Assembly: GCF_030272615.1 (NCBI RefSeq)
Contig: NC_081405.1
Span: 315,354,541 to 315,418,540, forward strand
DNA length: 64,000 bases
Origin: Cryptomeria japonica
Lineage: Eukaryota; Streptophyta; Pinopsida; Cupressales; Cupressaceae
Direction: 5' to 3'
Below the pieces are notes generated by a model. It saw only the letters and a list, made by a program, of their open reading frames with translations, had not been told where the DNA came from and did not search any database. This document shows, in pieces, positions 11,599 through 22,499 of the stretch. The first letter of the stretch is position 1. Every line of letters begins with the position of its first letter. The position numbers were made by a program, and so were the translations under genes.

Positions 11599-13300
11599 TG
11601 CAAAAAATATTTAGATCTTCAAAATTTTGTGCTTTGAACCTAAAAACAACACATGCAAATATGTATATCTTCAAAATTTAGTGCTTTGAACTAAAAAGGT
11701 TATATATCTAATAACTTTTCATCGGTTCTTAACAAAAAAATTGTAATTAGTGAAATGTATAAATAATTTTGCATTCTTAAACTGAATATGTGTAAATTTC
11801 ATCCATTTAGATCATTTGGCTTGAAGTCCAATTTTTATAATTTAGAAAATGAAAAAATAAGGCTCAAGAAATTTAGGAGCATCGATAAAGAGTAAGAAAT
11901 TAAGTATACTTCAATTAGATACATTTGACTATATGCAATGTACATATGAACGTGATTTAATTTAACATTAATTGCTTGAAATCACTTAGCTAATATATAT
12001 AGAGAATTTGAGTCAACTATTACAAAATAAAATGTAATATAATTGAGTACTAAATAGTGTTGCATATATGGCCAATAAATGGTTATCATCGTATCGCAGT
12101 GACTAAAGAATATGGATAATCTAAAAATTATTTAATTTCCAAAAAAATATCTAATATTGTAAATTAAGCATGATTGAAAAAATAATTTCAAATAACATAC
12201 TTGGAAAGGGTAGACGCCTTCCGAAAAAAAAATTAAAAATCTTCGCCCCTTTACAAAATTAGAAATATTCACCCCTTTATAATCTTCCTACTCGCTCCAA
12301 AATGCCACTTTATTTGAAAAAAAAAAGATTGTTTGTAAAAATAACTCTTATTATTTTTGCATTCAATTGATTTGGTTTTCTTAATGGAAAAAATAATTCT
12401 TTTTTATATGTGACTCAAGCGACCGATCGCTTGTATGATCGGTCGCGTCGACCCTCATAGTTCCGGAATGGCTTATGTGAACTGCCAAGTGGCAGCCACA
12501 TCAACAAAAATAATGATTTTCTCAAACTTGTCACTTCTGCAACAAAATTCAATAGGTAAATTAAACTTATTAAAAAAAATTTAAAATACCCCTTTTTAGA
12601 GATCGAAGTCACGATTCTACTCATATAATTTTTTTAATTTTTTTATTACATTTAATATATAAAAAATTAAAAATACTACAACTAGGTATTCTTTTGTTCG
12701 ATATGAGCTTGGTTTGAAAAAATATATATATATATCAAATCACTTCAAAACAAATAAAAAAAAATATGGTTCACTAGAAGAGAGAGTCTTCTCCAAAACG
12801 GTATTTTTAGTTTTTGGATTATCATAAATTGAATAGACAAATTGTGGTGGGAGACAAAAACTGTCAAATTTTGGTGTATTCGACTTCCAAATGCTATTAC
12901 AAAGAAAATATACATCAATTTTTTTATTTTATTTTTTCATGCACTATATAAATATGTGATCTATAACTAATATCAAAATGAGAAAAAAAAAGTTGATTTA
13001 CATTTACTGTTGAGGTGGGAACCAAACCCCCTATTTTTCAGCATTTTTCAGCAATAAAAGAATGGACTTTAAAGCTAAAAAAACATATAAATTATTGACA
13101 AAAAAATTTCAAAAAATAGTAGACTTAAACTTCAACAAATTTTACACATTTCATCAGTGTGCATCATCTTCAAATTCAAAATGAAAATGACACTTTTATG
13201 GCGATGAAATTGAATAGTTATTGTTGTGTTAGCCTTTTCCTTTGTAAAAGTGTGACACAGGTTTATGCTTTTACCCAGTGAAAACACGATTAGTTCCATG
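11599..13300. other. AT-rich non-coding DNA upstream of the pseudogene
   Basis: No credible ORF or RNA gene. Long A and T runs. One strong hairpin (12419-12446) is listed separately. The pseudogene promoter would lie near 11600-11750 but no clear TATA box stands out. Confidence 0.6.
12419..12446. repeat. Perfect 10-bp inverted repeat (hairpin)
   Basis: GCGACCGATC, eight-base loop, GATCGGTCGC. It is a GC-rich island in very AT-rich DNA, so the arms are unlikely to match by chance. Function unknown; it may be a remnant of a small inverted-repeat transposon. Confidence 0.85.
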
Positions 13301-13439
13301 CAACCTCATGCGCATGTGTGTGCAAGTGAGGTTCGAAGTGCCTCATATGATTCTATGCCCGAGTATGCTAAAAACTGTATAAGATGTATACTACAAATGT
13401 CAAGAAAGGCGTGACATCTCGCTCTAAGAGTTTGTGTAG

Positions 13440-13675
13440 CTGTAGTTTCAAGAATAATCACACTGCATAAGAGAAAAGTGGCATCATCTTTCTCTAAGAG
13501 TTTATGCTCTAGTTTTGAGAATGAGCCACTGTACAAGAAAAAAGAAGCATCATCTCGCTCTAATAGTTTGTCCTCTAGTTTTGAGAATGACCCAATATAT
13601 AAGAGAAAAGTGATGACAAATTTCTCTAAGAGGTTACCCTCTAGTTCCAAGAATGTCCCTGTACAATGCACGAGA
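13440..13675. repeat. Degenerate 66-bp tandem repeat
   Basis: About three and a half units built around CTCTAGTTTTGAGAATGA and AAGAGAAAAGTG. Both strands stay open across it: the plus frame repeats SSSFENDPIYKRK-like units and the minus frame repeats GSFSKLE-KLLE-DDA units of 22 residues. Open frames are likely a by-product of a period divisible by three. Confidence 0.7.
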
Positions 13676-14183
13676 GAAGTATGGTACAAAGGAGCAGTGT
13701 GGGTGCCCCCCCCCCTTAAGATGTCAACATAGGTTGATGTTGATATCTTAAGGAAAAAAGAACAAGAATACCTACCTTCAACACAAAGAAGATATTTGTT
13801 ATGCAACAATGGCATAGATCCAAGAAAGAGAGGGAATACTCTTCAAGCAAGGATAAGATAGTTTGAAAGAGGTATCTTGCTATAAATGTAAAGGAGATCC
13901 TTGGAGGAGAAGAGATATTTTCTCAAAAGACATATCCCTCCAAGAGGAATTGTCTTAGATAAATATAACATCTTGTAGAACGAAGCACATAAGAGAACAA
14001 GAATTCAATCCTTCCTCCTATTGATAGGTGAAAGGGATTCTTGATGAAGGATGACTCACCCTTATCCCAATGGGGATGGGTGAATTTATTATAGATGTAC
14101 ATTACCAAGTGTGAAAGAGATTGTAGTCAAGGACTTACACCTCTTGTATAAGAGAGAACCCTTAAGTAAACAACAAAATTTCC

Positions 14184-14650
14184 ACACAAGCAATGACATC
14201 AAGTAATAAAAATCACACCATCTGCAACATAGGAAAGAGTGGATCCTTAGAGAAAGAGAGCAAGAGAGATCATCAGCCCCCAAGTGTAGGACAATGAGAA
14301 TAATTACACAACTTCTAGAGAGAGTCTACTCATAAGAGAGGTACCGTTTCAAGCAAGGAATACATCCTAACCAAGGAACATACATGCACTCGTATGAAGG
14401 ATAACTCCATTCAAGAAAGGACATCAAGTTATGAATAACGCAAAGGAAGAGGTAATTTTCAAAGAGAGAGAAAGAATAACACCCACAAAATTTCTCTGAG
14501 GAGTGATTGTTCATAATAGATGTATTATTTCAAGCAAGGAGAAGATCCCACTCACGAAACAAATGTGTGCTCGCATGAAGGAAAACTCCATGCAAGAAAG
14601 GACATCAAGTTTATGAATAATGTACTCCATAAAGAAAATAGTGAAACCTT
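14184..14650. repeat. Diverged tandem repeat, 180-225-bp spacing
   Basis: The anchor GACATCAAGT occurs at 14195, 14420 and 14601, each preceded in the last two copies by TTCAAGCAAGGA and CTCCAT(T/G)CAAGAAAG. Earlier diverged units may extend back to about 13850. Confidence 0.6.
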
Positions 14651-15156
14651 AGAAAGAGGAAAAGGAATATTCTTGCCCCCCAAGCATAGAGGCAAGAATA
14701 AATAGAATATTATATTTCTCACTAAGTATGATTGCACCTGAAATTATACCACCATGAATGACAAGGAGCCCCCAATAGGTAGGCTAACTATCCCACATAG
14801 TGAGCAGAAACATAATAATAACTTGAATGTTAGTTTAAATGATCATGATGAATTTGCCATCATTTTCAAATCTTATTTTTACCATTCTTTAATCAATGTA
14901 ATGTTGTATTTGTGTTTTCAAACCTTGAGACTCATTAGTAGAATGGCCATGGGTTTGATGATATTTACAAAAAGAAGAATTTTGAGAATGTTGTTTATGT
15001 TTCCTTCTTCATTTAGGAAAAAGAGGAGATATAAATTTAGAATTTAGAAGATTGGTCAACACATTTTCTTATTGTAACTCAAAATTAGAATGAGAAGGGG
15101 TGGATTTACTAGACAATGGAGAAGAAGATGTTGACAAAGGAAAGTGTGATTTCTCG

Positions 15157-16052
15157 TAACTTTGTCACTCACATTCAAGCATTTGTCCATTCCATTCGTG
15201 TGTATGTTCAAAAGAGGGTTCACTCTTAGGGGGAATGGGATTGAAGTTTAAAGAGGCCCAATCAATTTCAAAATTTGTGTTAAGAGAAAAATTTGGAATA
15301 TGAAATTCAGGCATCTTAGACTTTCTAGAAAAGGTGGGAGTGAAATCTAAGGGCCCCCAATCATCCTCTAAGAGTTCTTCTTTAGGAACTTCTTTGGTAG
15401 GAGATGGTGTATTTGAGTGAATTGAAGAGAGGATTTTAGGAACTAAGAAAGCATATTATGCTTCACTTATGTTCTCATCAACTACCTCATTAGAATATGT
15501 GTAAGGCACAACATGATAATCAGGAAGAATTTTTGGTTTCCTAGGAACATGAATGGAATTGATTTAATTTTTGTTAGCCTCTTGATTTTTGGGAGAGAGA
15601 GCATTATGATAAGAAATAATATCATCCTCTTGTTCTAAGGTATCTTTATGTTCAAGACACTCATTAGAAAAAGGACTATCATATGTAATTAATTTTTCAT
15701 CTTTAGAGGGAAGATCATGAAAAGAAGGTATGGTATCACTAGGATAAGCATCCATAATATCATCCACTTGCACCAAATAATCCTTATGAGGGAGGTAATT
15801 TTTAGGAGAAGAAGGAACACAATTCTCCAAAGGTTCATCTTTAGGAGGGAGATCTTTGAAAGAAGTGTCCATATTCCCTTTTTGCACCAATGTTTCCTCA
15901 TTAATGAGATCACTTTTGGGAGAGGGTAAATCATAGGTATGAATGAAAAAGAGAACTAATTTATCATCATATGCATGAAACAGAACATCATGGACATTTT
16001 TAATGTAACTTGAAATTGAATTAGAAAAATAAGATAAGAACTCCATATGCAC
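15157..16052 (-). pseudogene. Unrecognised acidic repeat protein, broken
   Basis: One minus-strand frame runs from MHMEFLSYFS at 16052 to a stop near 15157, with two TAA codons (near 15562 and 15455) that could both come from CAA. The protein is acidic and proline-rich, with a repeated pattern of LPSKDE or LPPKDEPLE followed by LEHKDTLEQEDDI or LPHKDYLVQVDDI. Its C-terminal part has EDDWGPLDFTPTFSRKSK and FEIDWASLNFNP. I do not recognise the family. Setting and lack of other host genes suggest an accessory ORF of a decayed retroelement; that is inference. Confidence 0.45.
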
Positions 16053-16059
16053 TCATGTA

Positions 16060-18006
16060 ATAATGTTCACCCTATACATGCATAGAAAATTGAATAAACG
16101 AGGGGAAATGGAATTTGAATTGTAAATTTAAAATTATAATTTGAAATTTGAGACTTGCAAAATAATTGAATAATTCAAAATTCTAGGAAAAATGATTATT
16201 CAATTAAATGAACAAATTGATTTATAAAATAATAATGCAACCTCTTAGGAAATTGAAAATTAAAATTAGGATTATGTAAAAAAATAACCTCTTAAGTTTA
16301 AAGTTAAAATTATCCCAAAAAAGATTGAATTTTTAAAATTAGGGCCTATTGAAAAATCTCTTAATTTTAAAAATTAGAACTTGTTGAATTGAAATTTTAA
16401 AATTTAAAATTAGGGTTGTTCTTAATTAACCACTTAATTTTAAATTCTCCCTTGAAAGTTGCAATCTGGAAAGTGGAGATTGTTTTTTATTTTAGGGGGA
16501 TCAAAATTCGACAAAATTAGCCTATTTTTTGGATTTAAGTAATTAAATGTAGTCATAACAGTCTCTCGAAATTTTGAGAAAAAAAGCCAGGGACCATGTT
16601 CAAACTACACACGGTCCTCCCAAACTTTTTAGAAATTTTCAGAGATGAAAGCTAAGGTGATTTGAGAGCTAAACCCAAAAAATTGATTGATTTTATGATC
16701 TCTAGATAGGTGAAATTAAGGTTTGAATGTTGAAATAGGACCTTATTACGGTTTGGAGAAAAATGAGAAATTGAATTGCAAATTTGAAAAAGGTCACACC
16801 TAATGGATAAGGCCACCTTAGATGATGAACTTTGAAAACTGAAATTGTGTGAAAATGACTAATATTTGCAAAAAATTTAATTAATTTTGAAATTTAGGGT
16901 TTGAGGACCTAACCACTAAATTTTGAAATTTTGAATTTTGGGAAAAGGAGGGAAATTGAAATTTTGAATTTTAGGCAAGAAGACAAGTCTCACAACAATA
17001 ATAAATCTTCAAATTGAAGTAAGATCCAAGTTTTGCACAAATTCAATTTCAAATCTAGATTTTTTGTAAATTGCAAGAAAATCAAACATTCAATTTTGAA
17101 TTTGTTTTCGACCTTGGGAGGTTTAAAAATTGATAAAATCAGCCAATTTACGGGATTTAGGAAGAAAAATACAGTCAATTCCGACTCCCAAAATTTTGAG
17201 AAAAAAGCTAGGGACCATGTGCAAAGTGTACTAGGTCCGACCAACTTTTTTCAAAATTTTCAAGGATGATACAAATTATGATTTTATTGCAAAATCAAAA
17301 AAAACAATCGATTTGGAGATGTCTAGATTGGTCAAATTAACAGTCAAAGGTTGAAATAGGAGATTCTTAAAAAATAGTGTTTTATTGTTTAACCACTTAA
17401 TTTTTAGAATGAAAAGATATATATGAATTGCAATTTTGAAATAAAAATCAGATCTGAAACAAGCAACCAAAATGCTATACTTCACAAGCTTAATTTCCTC
17501 AAAATGAAAAAATTAGGGTTTTTATGCAATTAACCTCTAAATTTTGCAAAAAGATCAAACATGGAAATGAAATTTGAAAGATGAAATTTCAATTATTCAA
17601 ATCTATCAAATAAGAAATCAAAATTAAAATGTAGGATGTTAGGTTCACCAAAATGTAAAGTACAAAATTGAAACCTAGTGATTCCCCACCTAGGACAGAG
17701 AAAGGAAATCACTAGGATGGTTTTCACTTGGGAGATACTTTACATTCAAAAGAGGGGTTGAATCCACTAGATCCAAATCTAAGGGAAACAAGGATGTGAA
17801 TTCTAAGTGGATTGCAACTATTGCAATGTAATTTTCCCTCTTTTGTAAGAAGAAGAGTTGAGTTGTTGACTATGCAGAGAAGAGAGATAAAATGGGTGAA
17901 ATGAGGAGCTACCGATTCGGGATCGTGTTGTAACTTTAGATCTAAGATATTCAGACTGATATGGATGTGCCCTGCAAATTTGGAGAAAATTCATCGGGAG
18001 CGTGTT
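16060..18006. other. Non-coding flank left of element C
   Basis: AT-rich DNA with repeated TTTTGAAATTTTGAATTTT-like stretches and the direct repeat listed above. Nothing codes. It resumes at 59981 beyond element C: the two flanks join at GAAAG, as expected for a clean insertion. Confidence 0.6.
16490..17275. repeat. Diverged 160-bp direct repeat, 620 bp apart
   Basis: The block around ATTTTGAGAAAAAAAGCC, AGGGACCATGT and TTTTCA at 16490-16655 recurs at 17110-17275. Both copies are AT-rich and degenerate. They lie in non-coding DNA just outside element C and may be part of an older LTR element. Confidence 0.65.
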
Positions 18007-18011
18007 GAAAG

Positions 18012-19039
18012 TGTATACACCTAAAAATGGTCTGGAGATAATTAATTAAATAAGTAATTATTTAATTAATCTCTCCTCCCCAATTTAATTGAATTCACTA
18101 AGCAATTTGATTAAATTTCCTTTTCATCTACTTATTAATAAATCTAAGGATTTATTTAATAGGTTCATTCCATCTTCTTAAATTAATTAATTCCCTCATC
18201 CAAAATCATTTCTTCTAATCCCCTAATTAATTAAAACAAATCGATTATGAGTTGTTGAGATTAATTATCCTTTTCATATTATTTGAATTTTTAAATTCAA
18301 ATTCTCCTAACTTCTACCACTCCTAAACCTAACCATTCCTAAACCTAACCCATTCTACCTACCACCATGTCCCCTTTCATCCAACATCTTCTAGAACCTT
18401 GTGACACTTGTCACTAAGTGTTCCCTTCATCCTAACTCCTTCTAGAAGCCTCTTGACACTTGTCACCATAGAGATGACAGATGTTCCCTTTAATCCAACC
18501 CCCTTTGCCATCTCCCTCCAATTTAACCATTGATATCTTCAGATCAATCTTGACCGTTGATTCTTGCCACATCACCCCTAGCCTTGGAAAATCCTATAAA
18601 TAGACCTCATTTTGGAGCTCAAAGGGTCCCAAATTCACGTCCCAATTTCATATCATTCTTGCATATCATTTGATCCATCTCATTTGCATTCATGCATTGT
18701 TATTATAGGCATCTAGCTTCTAGTTTATCATCTTAGCAATGTTATCATGCTCATTTTAGCTTAAATCTTAGCTTAATTTGCTTATCATGTAGCTTAATCA
18801 TGCTATTCTTGCTAGATCATGCATTTTCATCATTCACATCCTCCATCTAAGTGTAGTAAAGTCACTAGAATATGCATAATCAGATCTGAGAGCATTTTTC
18901 ATACTCACATTTACTAGGAGGCAATAAGTCAATTAGCTAAGGTTTTATCTTTCATTGTTTCAATTTTATAACCATGCTTGTAATGATTTATTGAGTGCAT
19001 TGTGGTTGCAGATGTAGGTACACTTCACAGAGCACGACA
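18012..19039 (+). repeat. Element C 5' LTR
   Basis: TG...CA ends, followed by the primer site. Includes repeated CTTGTGACACTTGTCAC-like words, ATTAATTAAT palindromes and the TATA box at 18595. Confidence 0.95.
18595..18602 (+). promoter_or_regulatory. TATA box of element C LTR
   Basis: TATAAATA in the context CCTATAAATAGACC, a canonical plant TATA box, conserved in the 3' LTR at 59555-59562. Transcription would start about 30 bp downstream. Confidence 0.7.
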
Positions 19040-19042
19040 TTG

Positions 19043-19059
19043 TGGCACCCACCGTGGGG
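19043..19059 (+). promoter_or_regulatory. Element C primer-binding site
   Basis: TGGCACCCACCGTGGGG three bases after the 5' LTR. It fits the position and form of a tRNA primer site; the exact tRNA was not resolved. Confidence 0.75.
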
Positions 19060-19444
19060 CACAAATCATCATTTTCGGCCTCTTAATCTTCAGCAAACTT
19101 CATCTCTGCCGGATCAGAATCAGAATGTCGTACGAGTTGATTTTCCAACTCGTACGAACTACCTTTTATCCCTGGATGACACTTCATCCTGACTCATACT
19201 AGGTATAATTCTGACTCATACGAGCTTTTACATTGAAAATTCTTTATTCGTTCTAGCTCATTCTTATGTCATACAAGTTGATTTGCACTGTCATACTATA
19301 TCTAATTTTCTTTCGTATGAATTTCTAGCTTCAAAATCTTATGTCGTACGAGTTTGTTTGTATTACTGCATGAAATCTAAAGTTTTGTCGTACTAACTGG
19401 AAAAGCATGTCGTACGAGTCTCTGGTTCTATGATTTTTTAATAA
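19060..19444 (+). other. Element C leader, first part, with GTCGTACGAG repeats
   Basis: Short leader segment before the B insertion. It repeats GTCGTACGAG-like words at about 19127, 19342, 19386 and 19410. A perfect inverted repeat of 12-bp arms (TCGTACGAGTTG / CAACTCGTACGA) with a six-base loop lies at 19128-19157. Confidence 0.75.
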
Positions 19445-19449
19445 ATTAC

Positions 19450-20234
19450 TGTAGACACCCAAAATTGTCCAATCTAATTAAATAAATGTCTTTATTTATT
19501 TAATTACTTTAGCCTAATTCATCTATTAATTAAATAAATCTTTGTTTATTTAATTAATTCATTTATCCTCTTCTAGCCTTATTTCTCATTTAAATAAATA
19601 CATTTATTTATTTAAATTATCCTTTTCCTAAATTAAATAAATATCTTAATTATTTAACTGATCTCATTTCTTCTATTAATTAAATAAATCTTTATTTATT
19701 TAATTAATTCATTAGCCTTTTCTACCCATGACACATGTCATTCATCTCTTAATTCATACATTACCTACTCCTTTCATTATTTTATTATTTCTTTTACCTA
19801 CCCTCTAATCATAGCCGACCTCCTTTTACACCTCTCAATCTTATCCCTCCATTTCTTATTGTGTCTTCTATATAAGGAGATGCTTCCTTCATTATCAAAC
19901 CCTAATCATTCTATGCATTCTAATCAATCATCTTAAGGACTTGACTACACTACGATCCTACTCGCAACCACATTCTGTTCTTTATTGAGCTCTTGTGCAC
20001 ATAAAATCTGAGAGTAAATATATCAAGCAAGATCAATGGAGATAGGAAGAATGGAGATCCAAACCCTATTGGACATGTGATGGTATAATCTTTGTGATTT
20101 CATTTGATTTGCATTGTCTTAGGTAATCTTCATATGTTATGGTGGATCTTTGTTGTTGTTAGGCTAGGGTTTTGTGGTTGAATTCATTTAGCCTTTCAAT
20201 ATCGTTATTATTGTATCCATTTTCACCATATACA
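19450..20234 (+). repeat. Element B 5' LTR
   Basis: Starts TGTAGACACCC, ends CACCATATACA. Rich in TTAATTAAATAAA words. A TATA box lies at 19869. Confidence 0.97.
19869..19875 (+). promoter_or_regulatory. TATA box of element B LTR
   Basis: TATATAA in TCTTCTATATAAGGAG, repeated in the 3' LTR at 35332-35338. Confidence 0.65.
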
Positions 20235-20237
20235 TTT

Positions 20238-20254
20238 TGGCACGCCCGGTGGGA
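20238..20254 (+). promoter_or_regulatory. Element B primer-binding site
   Basis: TGGCACGCCCGGTGGGA four bases after the LTR end. It resembles the site of element C (TGGCACCCACCGTGGGG), in line with the two being relatives. Confidence 0.75.
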
Positions 20255-22499
20255 CTCTTGTCCCTTTTGCATTTAACATCTTTGTTGTAGATTTTGTATT
20301 TTGAAGTTGCAGATCTGATGTTTTCGGCAGCATTTTGATATTCCCACGTCTGCGCACTTTCGGATCGCGTTTTTGTTTTTCTGGCGCATCTGCGACTTTT
20401 GGAATCACGTCTCTATTACTGGTAGTATTTTATTTTGTTCCAGTAAAGCGCATTTGTGTTATTAAGTCGCGTCTGCGGTGTCTTTAGCTGCGTATGTGTC
20501 CAAAGGTCGCGTCTGCATTCTATAGCCGCATATGTGCCTCACAAAACCGCGTCTGTGTCACTAAGTCACATCTATGTTGAGGGTAATCGTATCTGTGTTC
20601 AACAGTTTCAAATTTTGGGTTTTTATTGATTCAGTTTTGGATTTTGTATTTAGGGTTTCAGATCTGGTTTATTTTGAGCTAACATTTTCAGATCTAGCTA
20701 AAGAAATTGGTGCAGCTTGTCTTGAAAGTAAAATCGTTTGGTTGAAGGCCCCTATTTTCACAAAGTCTTTTTGGTTTTAAAATTTACCTAACTTGTGTGC
20801 TTGTAGGAAGGGGTGATCATTTGAAACAATCCAAACTACTAACAAATCTTTGTTGCAGGTCCTTGGCAAGGGTTTTTGGATTTTTATTGTGTGCCTTGTT
20901 TTCATAGACTAGCAAACACTTCAATTGGTGCACTAAAATTGAATCATTGTCTTTTGTGTCTTGAGAAATAGGCTCTTTTTGTTTAATCTTTAGAGGGCCT
21001 ATCTTCCTGTGTGGTCACTAGGACTACTAGTGAGAAGAGAACGACCCAAGTGGTAGCGAGGAAAACCCACCTCTTCCGAACCATTATAAACAACTGTATT
21101 CATGGTGAAAACTATGAATAACGTGTGTTGATTAGTTCATACCGACACTATGTCTCCCCATAAACCCGTTTGATCAAATTTATTTGATCAGTTGTAGGGC
21201 ATAACCCCTACCGGCTGGGAGCCTTATGTATTTACAGAGCTGAAAGTGCCACATGTATGGCCACACGAGCGGATGCCCTTACTAGCACCTTTTTGTTTTA
21301 GAAGCCCAAATCCTTCTAGTTGTTGGGGCAGGAGGTCGGACCTCTGGTAGCGGCCCACACACATACGGTTCTTAGTAGAGATACAAAGTTCACCACGGGG
21401 AGTTTTCGTGGGGACTGATGCTTGGCTGACCCGAGAAGTGAGTGCTGAGGGTGGAGCCAGTGAGGTCAAGTATCTAAGTATCCGCTCTGAATAGCATAGC
21501 CTCGAGGGTAAAACCTCATGTGGGATCAACAACTATTGTCTTGGCTAGCCATAAGAATTGTGCTTGACTTATTTTAAACATTCAAAACATTCAAGACCAA
21601 ACAGCAAAACATTGTGTCTTTTGTGTCTTCAAGTGTATGCAAAACATTTTTTACATCAAACAACACACTTTTCTTGGAGTCATTTTGAGTCTAGACACTT
21701 GCAAACACTGAGTCCTCATCAACATTGTGTCCTCTTGTCACGAAAAATAGTCAAACAGTCAGATTTTGGTCACAACAAAATGACTTCACAAATTGGAAAA
21801 AATTGCACAAATTTTGCAGAAACGCGTCTGTGTCTGACATAGTAGCATCTGTGTTATATAACCGCGTCTGTGGAGGGAAAAAACGCGTCTATTTTTTCAG
21901 AATCAACATTACACTTTGCAAAAAAATCTCAGAGATGCGTCTGTGTCAAACAGAGCCACGTCTGTGTCAGGAAACCATGTCTGTGAAGTATACAGGCGCG
22001 TCTGTGTTCAGAATTGAAAAACTGTTACAGTCCAGCAAACAAACACAGTCAGTTTTGAAATTCTTGAGCTTCCTAGGTCATTTCTCCAGGGTTTCATTTA
22101 GCAGTCAACCTGTCCTTGGGTCTCACAAAGTCCATCATTGCTTCACATCTCACTTTACATACACAGTCGTCTAAACTTGAGTCAAAAGGTCACTTGCTTG
22201 TCCTCATCATACTTTGTCAACACAATACATACAACAACACTTTGCTAAGTGGTCCCTCATCAAGGTTTCTTACCTTTGGGTCTCATTTGGTCTTACTTAG
22301 AGTCAAGGTCAACTTACCTCATCAAGAGAAACTATCCTCTCTTTGGAAGTCACACCTACTCTACTACATACATACTTGGTCTTACACTTTGGACATTGCA
22401 AGTACACTTCAGATTCATTTGCATTCCATCCAACTCTTGGTCTTCCATACTTTTTCCATTTTTCATCTAGTCTCACACATCTCGGTCAATACCTAGTTC
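20255..22499 (+). other. Element B long leader with CGCGTCTGTG repeats
   Basis: 2.2 kb without a credible gene. CGCGTCTGTGTCA-like words cluster at 20341-20600 and 21816-22012. A block at 20985-21540 (GAACGACCCAAGTGG ... TGGGAGCC) has a diverged counterpart in element C at about 36300-36700, so it is a conserved leader block. Short ORFs here look incidental. Confidence 0.7.

Noticed and set aside
21224-22496. Several ORFs of 70 to 150 codons in the element B leader
   Set aside because: Overlapping frames, no recognisable domain, and they cross word-repeat arrays.
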